NCBI GenBank assembly: GCA_023442945.1
Contig: JAEZWW010000089.1
Coordinates: 1-64,000, forward strand
DNA length: 64,000 nt
DNA from: Pseudomonadota bacterium
GTDB taxonomy: Bacteria; Pseudomonadota; Gammaproteobacteria; Burkholderiales; Burkholderiaceae_C
Direction: 5' to 3'
The number at the start of each line of letters is the position of its first letter. Position 1 is the stretch's first letter. Shown piece after piece: positions 1-7,505 of the stretch. Made by a program: the position numbers and the translations under genes. The notes under the pieces are model-generated. The model saw only the letters and a list, made by a program, of their open reading frames with translations, was not told the origin of the DNA and ran no database searches.

Positions 1-243
1 GCGCCGCGCCAAGCTGCTGTCGCCATCGGCGCTGAACAGGTCGCGGTGCGTGGCACCGGCCGACGCCGCGTCACCGGTGGGGCTACCGGCGGCGCCGGGC
101 GCGGCCGCCGCGCCGCCCCAGCGCCACCGCACGCCGTGCGGGGGCACGCCTTCGGCCAGCAGCACCCGGCAGGCCTGGCGAAAGCCTGCCCAGTCGGTGG
201 GGCCGGCCAGTTCGATGAGCAGGGCGGCGTTGTCTTCGTCCAT
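1..243 (-). CDS. UdgX-like / DUF4130-type DNA repair protein, N-terminus only
   Basis: Partial gene running off the left edge; 81 codons are visible. The ATG at 241-243 starts 11 nt after the stop of the radical SAM gene, so the two are very likely co-transcribed. The visible start (a LIELAGPTDWAGFR-type segment) resembles the N-terminus of proteins encoded next to this radical SAM family, which carry a DUF4130 domain and often a UdgX uracil-DNA glycosylase domain. Only the N-terminal part is present, so the UdgX domain cannot be confirmed. The assignment rests on the start sequence plus the partner gene. Confidence 0.6.
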   Translation of the reverse strand, partial: MDEDNAALLIELAGPTDWAGFRQACRVLLAEGVPPHGVRWRWGGAAAAPGAAGSPTGDAASAGATHRDLFSADGDSSLARR

Positions 244-254
244 GCGCGCCCGCT

Positions 255-1577
255 TCAGAACAGCGTGGCTTGCGCCGGCTGGACGATCTGCATCCCGCTG
301 TGGCGCCGTTGGGCCAGGCTGGGGGAGCGATCGTGCAGCAGCGTGGCACGCAAGCGCGGACTGTCCAGGCTGTCGCGCGGCACGTGACCGTCGACCAGCA
401 CGAACGGCAGCGCTTTGCGCACCGGGATGCGCAGCGCCAGCAGGTCGTCTCGGCGGATGCGCCGGGCGCGGCGCGCCTGCAGGAGTTTGGCCACGGTTTG
501 GGCCCCCAAGCCGGGCACGCGCAGCAGCAGCGCCTTGGGCGCGCGGTTCAGATCGACCGGAAACATATGGCGGTTGGCCAGAGCCCAGGCCAGTTTGGGG
601 TCGATGTCAAGATCGAGCATGCCGGCGCCCGCGCTGCTGGCGGGCGCGATTTCCGCTGCGGCGAAGCCGTAAAAGCGCATCAGCCAGTCGGCCTGGTACA
701 GGCGGTGCTCGCGCATCAGCGGCGGCGCCTGCAGCGGGAGATCGCGTGACGCGTCGGGAATGGGACTGAAAGCGGAGTAGTACACCCGCCGCAACCCATA
801 GCCCCGGTACAGACCGTCGCTGGCCAGCAGGATGTCGTGGTCGCTGGCGCGGTCGGCGCCGACGATCATCTGCGTGCTCTGGCCCGCCGGGGCAAAGCGC
901 GGCACGCGCGCAGGCCGCGTGCCAGACCGCGGCAGCGACCGAATGGCGGGTTGCGCCGCCACGGCTGCCCGGCGGTCGCTGACGTGTTGCGCCACCTCGC
1001 CCATGGCAGCGCGGATGCGCAGGCCGTCTTTTTCCGGGGCCAGCTGCGTCAAGCCCTGCGCGGTCGGCAACTCGACGTTGATGCTGAGGCGGTCGGCGAA
1101 GCGCCCGGCCAGCGTCAACCATTCGCTGGCCGCGTCGGGAATCGTTTTCAGATGGATGTAGCCGCGGAAGTCGTGGTCCTCGCGCAGCACGCGGGCCACG
1201 CGCACCAGTTGCTCCATGGTGTAGTCGGGCGAGCGAATGATGCCGCTGGACAGGAACAGCCCCTCGATGCAGTTGCGGCGGTAGAAGTCCAGCGTGAGAT
1301 CGACCACCTCCTGCACCGTGAAGCGCGCACGCGCCACGTTGGAGCTTTGCCGGTTGATGCAGTAGCGGCAGTCGTAGATGCAATAGTTGGTCAGCAGGAT
1401 TTTGAGCAGCGAGACACATCGACCGTCCGGTGTGAAGCTGTGGCAGATGCCGCTGCCGATTACCGAGCCCATGCCCTTGCCCCCACGCGAATCGCGGCGT
1501 GTGCCGCCACTGGACGCGCAACTGGCGTCGTACTTGGCCGCATCCGCCAGGATCTCCAGCTTCTTGAGTGTGTGCAT
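255..1577 (-). CDS. Putative DNA modification/repair radical SAM protein
   Basis: 440 aa. A CxxxCxxC iron-sulfur motif sits at Cys66, Cys70 and Cys73 (NYCIYDCRYC), the signature of radical SAM enzymes. The N-terminus (KLEILADAAKYDASC) is typical of the family annotated as putative DNA modification/repair radical SAM protein. Around residues 350-370 a helix-hairpin-helix segment (VPGLGAQTVAKLL) suggests DNA binding. The substrate is unknown. The start codon lies 3 bp from a LexA-like box and no clear Shine-Dalgarno precedes it, so the message may be leaderless or nearly so. It is followed by a UdgX-like partner, which supports a role in repair of modified bases. Confidence 0.85.
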   Translation of the reverse strand: MHTLKKLEILADAAKYDASCASSGGTRRDSRGGKGMGSVIGSGICHSFTPDGRCVSLLKILLTNYCIYDCRYCINRQSSNVARARFTVQEVVDLTLDFYRRNCIEGLFLSSGIIRSPDYTMEQLVRVARVLREDHDFRGYIHLKTIPDAASEWLTLAGRFADRLSINVELPTAQGLTQLAPEKDGLRIRAAMGEVAQHVSDRRAAVAAQPAIRSLPRSGTRPARVPRFAPAGQSTQMIVGADRASDHDILLASDGLYRGYGLRRVYYSAFSPIPDASRDLPLQAPPLMREHRLYQADWLMRFYGFAAAEIAPASSAGAGMLDLDIDPKLAWALANRHMFPVDLNRAPKALLLRVPGLGAQTVAKLLQARRARRIRRDDLLALRIPVRKALPFVLVDGHVPRDSLDSPRLRATLLHDRSPSLAQRRHSGMQIVQPAQATLF

Positions 1578-1580
1578 AAG

Positions 1581-1596
1581 CTGTATTTATATACAG
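1581..1596. promoter_or_regulatory. LexA-like SOS box
   Basis: CTGTATTTATATACAG fits the CTG-N10-CAG LexA pattern with near-perfect dyad symmetry. It lies immediately upstream of the radical SAM start codon. On the minus strand it overlaps a TATAAA-like -10 hexamer, where LexA would block RNA polymerase. The motif is seen directly; SOS control is inferred. Confidence 0.7.
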
Positions 1597-1870
1597 CTTC
1601 AGGCTGTTTGTCGACCACCCGACGGGGTGGCGCTGGCGCGGCCAGCCCGGTCCCCGAAAGGCCCCGGGCGCTGCTGCCCGCGAGTGCGGCGGCGAAGCGG
1701 ACATTTACCACAGGGCACGCTTTTTGCAGGCGCTAACCCATCGCCACCCACAGGGAGCGTCCCTACAATCGAACCTTCTGACGCGGGCCTGCTCTGACCT
1801 TTTCGGGTGGCTGCACTGGGCGGATGGGCGCCGTCGGTCCGCCGATCCCGCATGCGAGGTGCTTGTGGCA

Positions 1871-3073
1871 ATGAACGGGTTTTTTGATGCAGTGATGTCC
1901 AGTGCCGTGCTGGGTTGGCTGGACGGCGGCCTGCTGGACTTCGCCTGGTGGCAGGTGCTGCTGCTCGGCCTGCTGCTGACCCACGTCACCATCGTCAGCG
2001 TCACGCTGTACCTGCACCGCCATTCCGCTCACCGCGCGCTGGACTTGCACCCAGCGGTGCAGCATTTCTTCCGCGCTTGGCTGTGGCTGACCACCGGCAT
2101 GACCACGCTGCAATGGACGGCCATCCACCGCAAACACCACGCCAAGTGCGAGCAAGCGGAAGACCCGCACAGCCCGCAGGTCTACGGCCTGCGCAAGGTG
2201 CTGTGGCAGGGCGCGGAGCTGTACCGCGCCGAGGCGCGCAACGCCGACACGATGTCGCGCTACGGCCATGGCACGCCCAAGGACTGGGTGGAGCGGCATG
2301 TGTACAGCCGCTTCCCGATCCTGGGCGTCAGCATCGTGCTGGTGGTTGACGTGCTGTTGTTCGGCGCTTTGGGCGCGGCCCTGTGGGCCATGCAGATGGT
2401 CTGGATCCCGTTTTGGGCCGCCGGCGTGGTCAACGGGATGGGCCACTTCTGGGGCTACCGCAATTTTGAAGCGCAGGACGCGTCTACCAACCTCGTGCCC
2501 TGGGGCATCCTGATCGGTGGCGAAGAGCTGCACAACAACCACCACACCTACCCAACCTCGGCCAAGTTCTCGGTCAAGTCGTACGAGTTTGACGTGGGCT
2601 GGTTCTACATCAGCCTGCTCAGCCGCCTGGGCCTGGCCAAGGCCAAGAAGACACCGCCCCGCCTGGCCTATGGTGAAGTGCGCCCTGTCGCCGATGAAAA
2701 GACGCTGGAGGCGCTGATCGCCCACCGCTATGAGGTGATGGCCGGCTACGCCCGCCACATGCGCGCCGTGTTCGCGCAGCAGACCCAGTCGGCCAGTCCC
2801 AGCCGCGCCCTGCAGGCCGCGCGCCGCTGGCTGCACCGCGACACCGACAAGGTGCCCGCCGCCGCCGCCCCGCAACTGGCCGAAGCCCGCGCCGCCTACC
2901 CGGTGCTGGACCAGATGGTCACCATGCGCGAAGAGCTGCGCCAGCTGTGGCTGAACACCGGCCGCACGCGCGAACAGCTGGTCGCCGACCTGCAGGCGTG
3001 GTGCCACCGGGCCGAAGCCAGTGGCATTGCCGCGTTGCGGGAGTTCTCGCTGAAGCTGCGGGCGATGGCGTGA
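1871..3073 (+). CDS. Acyl-CoA/acyl-lipid fatty acid desaturase
   Basis: 400 aa integral membrane di-iron enzyme of the delta-9 desaturase type, introducing a double bond into membrane acyl chains. Three histidine boxes are visible: HRHSAH (49-54), HRKHH (86-90) and HNNHH (about 221-225), with hydrophobic segments before the first box and between the second and third. The start at 1871 is preferred over an upstream in-frame codon because the protein then begins just before the first membrane segment and has a GAGGTG sequence upstream. A charged C-terminal extension of about 120 aa follows the catalytic part. The last 25 codons are duplicated in diverged form at 4429-4498. Confidence 0.9.
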   Translation: MNGFFDAVMSSAVLGWLDGGLLDFAWWQVLLLGLLLTHVTIVSVTLYLHRHSAHRALDLHPAVQHFFRAWLWLTTGMTTLQWTAIHRKHHAKCEQAEDPHSPQVYGLRKVLWQGAELYRAEARNADTMSRYGHGTPKDWVERHVYSRFPILGVSIVLVVDVLLFGALGAALWAMQMVWIPFWAAGVVNGMGHFWGYRNFEAQDASTNLVPWGILIGGEELHNNHHTYPTSAKFSVKSYEFDVGWFYISLLSRLGLAKAKKTPPRLAYGEVRPVADEKTLEALIAHRYEVMAGYARHMRAVFAQQTQSASPSRALQAARRWLHRDTDKVPAAAAPQLAEARAAYPVLDQMVTMREELRQLWLNTGRTREQLVADLQAWCHRAEASGIAALREFSLKLRAMA

Positions 3074-3178
3074 CGGCTTAAGGGTGCGTCCCGCGTACGG
3101 GAGGGCGCCAGCCGAGCTTCTTCGCCTGCATCGCTTGTTGGGCGCTTAGGGCGCCATACATGCACTGAGCGTGCGGGG

Positions 3179-3757
3179 TCAACCGCGCTGAACCGAAACC
3201 CCACCGTCGACCAGCATGGCCGATCCGGTGACGAACGACGCCGAATCCGAAGCCAGGTACAAGGCCGCATGGGCGATTTCCTCTGGCTGCGCAATCCGCT
3301 TCAGCGCATGCAAATGGGCGATTTGCGCTAGATCCTCGGGAGTACCATTCATCGCGCCGGGAATCTGGTATCGCGTGCCCAGAAATGCGCCGGTGAGGTT
3401 AGTGTCCAGCGTCTGCTGCCAGTCGGCGATGGCGATATCAGGGGTGGCACCCATTGGGCCCAGCGTGCCAGCGTTGTTGAACGCGATGTCCAGCCCACCG
3501 AAATGGTCGTCGGCGTGCTGCACAAGGGCCTTGGCAAACGCGTCGTCGCGCACGTCCGCAGCGACGCCGACCGCCATGCCACCGGTCGCACGGATCTCGG
3601 TCACCACTTCGTCAAGTGAAGACTGGCGTCTTGCGCCGACAACCACGGCGGCACAGGCCTGGGCGAACAACAGTGTGGCAGCGCGTCCGATACCTGAACT
3701 GGCGCCGGTGACGATGGCGACGCGATGCTGAAGCCATGGCATACAGATTCCTGACAA
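3179..3757 (-). pseudogene. SDR family oxidoreductase with catalytic core deleted in frame
   Basis: 192 aa, whereas classical short-chain dehydrogenases are about 250 aa. The cofactor-binding TGASSGIG motif and the NNAG motif are intact, and the C-terminal ALKRIAQPEEIA...LYLASD...GSAMLVDGG part is intact. Between GTRYQIPGAM and NGTPEDLAQ roughly 55 residues that should hold the catalytic Ser and the YxxxK motif are missing, without a frameshift. The Rossmann fold could still bind NAD(P), but the enzyme should be inactive. The start may be the internal Met at 3742. The gene lies in a decayed patch behind the desaturase. Confidence 0.8.
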
Positions 3758-3835
3758 CGAATAAAAGAGGTTGCGGAGTCTGAGCGTCCAGTCCGCTGCT
3801 GTCTGGCTGCATTCGGACGTGTGATTTCAGGAAAA

Positions 3836-3859
3836 ATGAGGGTCAGATCACAATTTCTG
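3836..3859 (+). repeat. Flanking repeat (left) of AT-rich patch, GGGTCAGAT-type
   Basis: GAGGGTCAGATCACAATTTC resembles AGGGGTCAGATTACAAATTC at 4408-4430. The two imperfect direct repeats bracket the AT-rich frameshifted gene, about 570 bp apart. They may mark the ends of a mobile or recombined segment. Confidence 0.45.
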
Positions 3860-3929
3860 TTTGCACCCAGATGCCCATCGGCGGCATCATGCAGAGGACT
3901 TGATAAGGTGGGGGGAAAAAGGGAAAGAG

Positions 3930-4402
3930 ATGACGATTGATACTCGAATTATGACGCCATGTGATCAGCTTCAGGATCCAGACCCAATCGAATCGGACGC
4001 GCTCAGGAGATCTTGTGATGAAGTTAGAAAATATCTAACGAATTATGTTTGGTGTAAAAGAATTAAGGGCATGTGGTTTGCCGGAGGTTTTTCTAAAATT
4101 TCTGTCTTTTTGTGGAGCTGGAGTCCGTAAATTATGATGATAAGCTTTGGGTGATTGTGGGTGATCTACCGCCAGCGCATCTTGTAATTGACGACATACC
4201 GGATTTTAAGGAGGCCTTGCTTGTGTACGCGTCTCATATGAGAGATTGGATTTCTGCCGTTAGATTGCGCAAGAGTATAAGGGATTGCATTCCTGTGGAT
4301 GTCGCGCCAACCAAAGAGCATGCAGATTTACTCGAAAGACGAATTGATTTTATCGAGAAGGAATATATTCCTGGCCTCCAAGGGGATGAAGGAAATCCTT
4401 AG
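3930..4402 (+). pseudogene. Uncharacterised AT-rich gene, frameshifted
   Basis: Two overlapping reading frames read as one protein: 3930-4130 (start MTIDTRIMTPCDQ, preceded by a purine-rich GGGGGGAAAAAGGG stretch) and 4112-4402 (ELESVNYDDKLWVIVGDLPP onward). The break falls at a five-T run near 4107-4111; one extra base there would join the frames into an intact protein of about 157 aa ending in DEGNP. Base composition is far more AT-rich than the neighbours, indicating acquisition by transfer. The joined protein looks like a small soluble alpha/beta protein. No family can be named with confidence. The break could be biological or a sequencing homopolymer error. Confidence 0.6.
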
Positions 4403-4407
4403 GAAAA

Positions 4408-4430
4408 TAGGGGTCAGATTACAAATTCGC
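4408..4430 (+). repeat. Flanking repeat (right) of AT-rich patch
   Basis: Imperfect direct repeat of 3836-3859. It abuts the duplicated desaturase tail at 4429, so one end of the inserted segment appears to be exactly here. Confidence 0.45.
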
Positions 4431-4498
4431 AGGCTTGGTGCCACCGCGCCGAAGAAAGCGGCATCGCCGCGCTGCGCGAGTTTTCGCTCAAACTGCCG
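4429..4498 (+). pseudogene. Orphan second copy of the desaturase 3' end
   Basis: Ungapped alignment with 2992-3061, the last codons of the desaturase gene, gives about 58 of 70 identical bases. In frame it reads AWCHRAEESGIAALREFSLK, against AWCHRAEASGIAALREFSLK in the intact gene. There is no start codon and the frame runs into unrelated sequence. This is best explained as the displaced original 3' end, or as a donor tail carried in with the 3074-4428 segment. Confidence 0.75.
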
Positions 4499-4582
4499 CG
4501 GCGGCCTGATCGGCCTGCGCTGCAGTGCGCTGATCGCATCAACCGCCCTCGGGCGATTTTTTTGCCCGGACGTGTGTGGCCG

Positions 4583-5182
4583 CTAGGCCGGCGCCTCGTC
4601 ATCCGGCAGCAGTACCAGCCCGCCGTGGCATTGCGCACTTAGCGCCTGCAGCCAAGCGTCGGCCTGCGCCAGCGGCAGGCGCACTCGCCACTGCACGCGT
4701 TCGCCGTGCTGCACGTCCAGCAGTTGCACGCCGTCCATCAGCGCGCGGCGCACCAGGCCTTCGTGCACGTAGTCGCAGGCAAAGCGCAACTCGGTCAGCG
4801 CAACGGCTTCCTGTTTGTCGGCTGTCAGCAGGGCCTGCGCGACCGCGTCGGTGTAGGCGCGCACCAGACCGCCCGCGCCCAGCTTCACGCCGCCAAAATA
4901 GCGCACGACGGTGGCCAGCACCTGGTGCAGGTCGTGGTGGCGCAACACCTCCAGCATCGGCCGCCCGGCCGTGCCCGACGGTTCGCCGTCGTCCGCCGCG
5001 GCCGACTGGCCGCCCGCCATCAGCGCCCAGCACACGTGGTTGGCCTTGGGGTGTTCGGCGCGCAAGCCGGCGACGATGCGCGCGGCCTCGTCGCGGCTGT
5101 GCACCGCTTGCACGCAGCCGACGAAGCGGCTTTTCTTGAGGATCAGCTCGCTGTGGCAGGGCGCGAGCAGGGTGTAGGGCAT
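4583..5182 (-). CDS. YigZ / IMPACT family protein (UPF0029)
   Basis: 199 aa. The DDGEPSGTAG motif at residues 64-73 and the following VRYFGGVKLGAGGLVRAY block are hallmarks of the IMPACT/YigZ family. The N-terminal domain carries the signature and a second ferredoxin-like domain follows. YigZ homologues have been linked to translation-related or regulatory roles, but the bacterial reaction is not settled. The gene stands 59 bp downstream of leuB on the same strand and may be read through from it. Confidence 0.9.
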   Translation of the reverse strand: MPYTLLAPCHSELILKKSRFVGCVQAVHSRDEAARIVAGLRAEHPKANHVCWALMAGGQSAAADDGEPSGTAGRPMLEVLRHHDLHQVLATVVRYFGGVKLGAGGLVRAYTDAVAQALLTADKQEAVALTELRFACDYVHEGLVRRALMDGVQLLDVQHGERVQWRVRLPLAQADAWLQALSAQCHGGLVLLPDDEAPA

Positions 5183-5241
5183 CGGGGGGAGACAGCGCCA
5201 GCCGGACCATGCCGCGCTGGCGCAGGAGAGGGCTCGGCGCC

Positions 5242-6312
5242 TTACTTCAGCGCCTTGACCACCGCGTCGCCCATCTCGCGCGTGCCGGCCTTGGTCGTGC
5301 CTTCGCTGTAGATGTCGGGCGTGCGCAGGCCCTGGGCCAGCACGGCTTTGACGGCGGTTTCGATGCGGTCGGCGGCTTCGGGCTGGCCAAGGCTGAAGCG
5401 CAGCATCATCGCGGCGCTGAGGATGGTGGCCAGCGGGTTGGCCACGCCTTTGCCGGCGATGTCGGGCGCGCTGCCATGGCTGGGCTCATACAGGCCTTGT
5501 TTCTTGTCGTTCAGGCTGGCGCTGGGCAGCATGCCGATGGAGCCGGTGAGCATGGACGCTTCATCGCTCAAGATGTCGCCGAACATGTTGCCGGTGACGA
5601 TCACGTCAAACGCCTTGGGCGCCTTGACCAGCTGCATCGCCGCGTTGTCGACGTACATGTGGTCCAGCGCGACGTCCGGGTAGTCCTTGTGGACTTCGGT
5701 CACCACGTCTTTCCAGAACTGGAAGGTCTCCAGCACGTTGGCCTTGTCGACGCTGGTGACCTTCTTGCCCCGCTTGCGCGCGGCTTCGAAGGCGACGCGG
5801 GCGATGCGCTCGATCTCGGGCTTGGAATAGCGCATGGTGTCAAACGCTTCCTCGGCGCCGGGGAAGTGGCCGTCCGTGGCCGTGCGCTTGCCGCGCGGCT
5901 GGCCGAAGTAAATGTCGCCCGTCAGTTCGCGGATGATGAGGATGTCCAGGCCCGCCACCAGTTCGGGCTTCAGGCTGGACGCGCTGACCAGCTGCTCATA
6001 GCAGATGGCCGGGCGGAAGTTGGCGAACAGGCCCAGCGCCTTGCGCAGGCCCAGGATCGCCTGCTCGGGCCGCAGCGGACGGTCCAGCTTGTCGTACTTC
6101 CAGTCGCCCACCGCGCCAAACAGGATGGCGTCGGCCGACTTGGCCAGATTCAAGGTCGCCTCCGGCAGCGGATGGCCCGACGCCTCGTACGCCGCGCCAC
6201 CGACCGGCGCCGTTTCCATCTCGAACTTCAGCCCCAGCGCGTCCAGCACCTTGACGGCTTCCGCCGTGATTTCCGGACCGATCCCGTCGCCGGGAAGAAT
6301 GGCGATCTTCAT
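5242..6312 (-). CDS. leuB: 3-isopropylmalate dehydrogenase
   Basis: 356 aa cytoplasmic enzyme that oxidises and decarboxylates 3-isopropylmalate to 2-oxoisocaproate with NAD+, the third step of leucine synthesis. The N-terminus MKIAILPGDGIGPEI and the motifs VDKANVLETFQFWKDVV, DHMYVDNAAMQL and EPSHGSAPDIAGKGVANP are those of LeuB. The start at 6312 is chosen because the protein then begins with the family-typical first strand; the open frame upstream runs into repeat sequence. It is the last gene of the leuC-leuD-leuB cluster and is separated from leuD by 230 bp holding two repeats. Confidence 0.97.
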   Translation of the reverse strand: MKIAILPGDGIGPEITAEAVKVLDALGLKFEMETAPVGGAAYEASGHPLPEATLNLAKSADAILFGAVGDWKYDKLDRPLRPEQAILGLRKALGLFANFRPAICYEQLVSASSLKPELVAGLDILIIRELTGDIYFGQPRGKRTATDGHFPGAEEAFDTMRYSKPEIERIARVAFEAARKRGKKVTSVDKANVLETFQFWKDVVTEVHKDYPDVALDHMYVDNAAMQLVKAPKAFDVIVTGNMFGDILSDEASMLTGSIGMLPSASLNDKKQGLYEPSHGSAPDIAGKGVANPLATILSAAMMLRFSLGQPEAADRIETAVKAVLAQGLRTPDIYSEGTTKAGTREMGDAVVKALK

Positions 6313-6330
6313 GGTATTTGCTTCTCTTTT

Positions 6331-6382
6331 AGTAGCTGCCCGCGCAGATTGCACTAGGGCCAGAGCCTGATTTAATTGAAAT
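6331..6382 (+). repeat. Dispersed repeat family A, copy 1
   Basis: AGTAGCTGCCCGCGCAGATT followed by GCACTAGGGCCAGAGCCTG and ATTTAATTGAAAT. Together with repeat B it fills the leuD-leuB gap. Confidence 0.75.
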
Positions 6383-6488
6383 ATGGAATTTGAACCCACC
6401 AAGCTTACCGCAGGCCCAACACACCCACCGTGGCACGCGCTTGTGAACCAGCGAACGCCATCGCCGCACCCGCGGCGGCGACCGGCGT

Positions 6489-6541
6489 TGTCCCCCCTCC
6501 CAACGGAGAGGGGGGAAGCCGCGTCAGCGGCTCAGGGGGGA
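6489..6541. repeat. Palindromic C/G-tract repeat B
   Basis: A CCCCCCTCCC...GAGAGGGGGG hairpin is followed by a GCCGCGTCAGCGGC palindrome and a second G tract, directly behind the leuD stop codon. It can fold strongly and may act as an mRNA 3' structure for leuD, but no T run follows. Confidence 0.6.
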
Positions 6542-6542
6542 G

Positions 6543-7187
6543 TTAAACGGTATGCGCCAACCAAGGCTTGGTCGCCAGCCGATTGGCTTCATAGGCCTTG
6601 ATCTTGTCCTGCTGGCGCAGGGTCAGGCCGATGTCGTCAAAGCCGTTCAGCAGGCAGTACTTGCGGAAAGGCTGGACGTCGAAGGGGATCTCGCTGCCGT
6701 CGCCCTTGACGATGACCTGGCGCTCCAGATCGACGGTGAGCTGGTAGCCAGGGAAGACGGCGACTTCGTCGAACAGCTTGGCGATCGTGGCCTCGGGCAG
6801 CACGATCGGCAGCACGCCGTTCTTGAAGCAGTTGTTGAAGAAGATGTCGGCAAAGCTGGGCGCCAGGATGGCGCGAAAGCCGTACTGCTGCAGCGCCCAG
6901 GGCGCGTGCTCGCGGCTGGAGCCGCAGCCGAAGTTCTTGCGCGCCAGCAGCACGCTGGCACCTTGGTAGCGCGACTGGTTCAGCACGAAGTCGGGGTTCG
7001 GCTTGCGGCTGGCCGGGTCCCTGCCCGGTTCGCCCTTGTCCAGGTAGCGCCATTCGTCGAACAGGTTGGGGCCGAACCCCGTCTTCTTGATCGACTTGAG
7101 AAATTGCTTGGGGATGATGGCGTCGGTGTCGACGTTCTCGCGGTCCATGGGGGCCACCAGGCCCTGGTGTACGGTGAATTTGTCCAT
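6543..7187 (-). CDS. leuD: 3-isopropylmalate dehydratase small subunit
   Basis: 214 aa. With LeuC it forms isopropylmalate isomerase, converting 2- to 3-isopropylmalate. The N-terminus contains ENVDTDAIIPKQFLK, and NFGCGSSREHAPWAL (about residues 84-98) is the swivel-domain substrate loop of the aconitase superfamily. Length is normal. It follows the entericidin-like gene by 57 bp and is probably co-transcribed with leuC. Confidence 0.97.
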   Translation of the reverse strand: MDKFTVHQGLVAPMDRENVDTDAIIPKQFLKSIKKTGFGPNLFDEWRYLDKGEPGRDPASRKPNPDFVLNQSRYQGASVLLARKNFGCGSSREHAPWALQQYGFRAILAPSFADIFFNNCFKNGVLPIVLPEATIAKLFDEVAVFPGYQLTVDLERQVIVKGDGSEIPFDVQPFRKYCLLNGFDDIGLTLRQQDKIKAYEANRLATKPWLAHTV

Positions 7188-7244
7188 GTTGATTCCGTTT
7201 CCGCCATCACCCGGGCACCCCTTGCGGGGGTGCCCTCAGATGGC

Positions 7245-7439
7245 TTATTTGCCTACTTCCTTGACCTTCTCGCCGGCCTTTTCCATGCCTTGGCCAGCCT
7301 TGTCCAGCCCCGTGCCGACAGCGTTGCCGACGGTGCTGGCGTTTTCCTTGGTGTCTTTCTTGGCGCCTTGCCAAGTGCTGCTGCAGCCGCCCAGGGCGAG
7401 CGCAGCGGTGACGAACAGCAGGGGAAGAATGCGTTGCAT
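7245..7439 (-). CDS. Entericidin A/B family lipoprotein
   Basis: 64 aa. A short hydrophobic signal ends in the lipobox LGGC with the lipidation Cys at residue 19. A small hydrophilic helix rich in Lys, Ala and Gly follows (KAGQGMEKAGEKVKEVGK), as in entericidins. The mature lipopeptide should sit in the cell envelope. In E. coli, entericidins form an antidote/toxin-like pair; here only one is present. Its place between leuC and leuD is odd for its function but does not interrupt the operon direction. Confidence 0.88.
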   Translation of the reverse strand: MQRILPLLFVTAALALGGCSSTWQGAKKDTKENASTVGNAVGTGLDKAGQGMEKAGEKVKEVGK

Positions 7440-7505
7440 GAAAAGCTCCTTGTGAAAAATGGCACTCAGAACATCAGCGTAACAAATTCCCCTGGCGCCC
7501 GTCCG

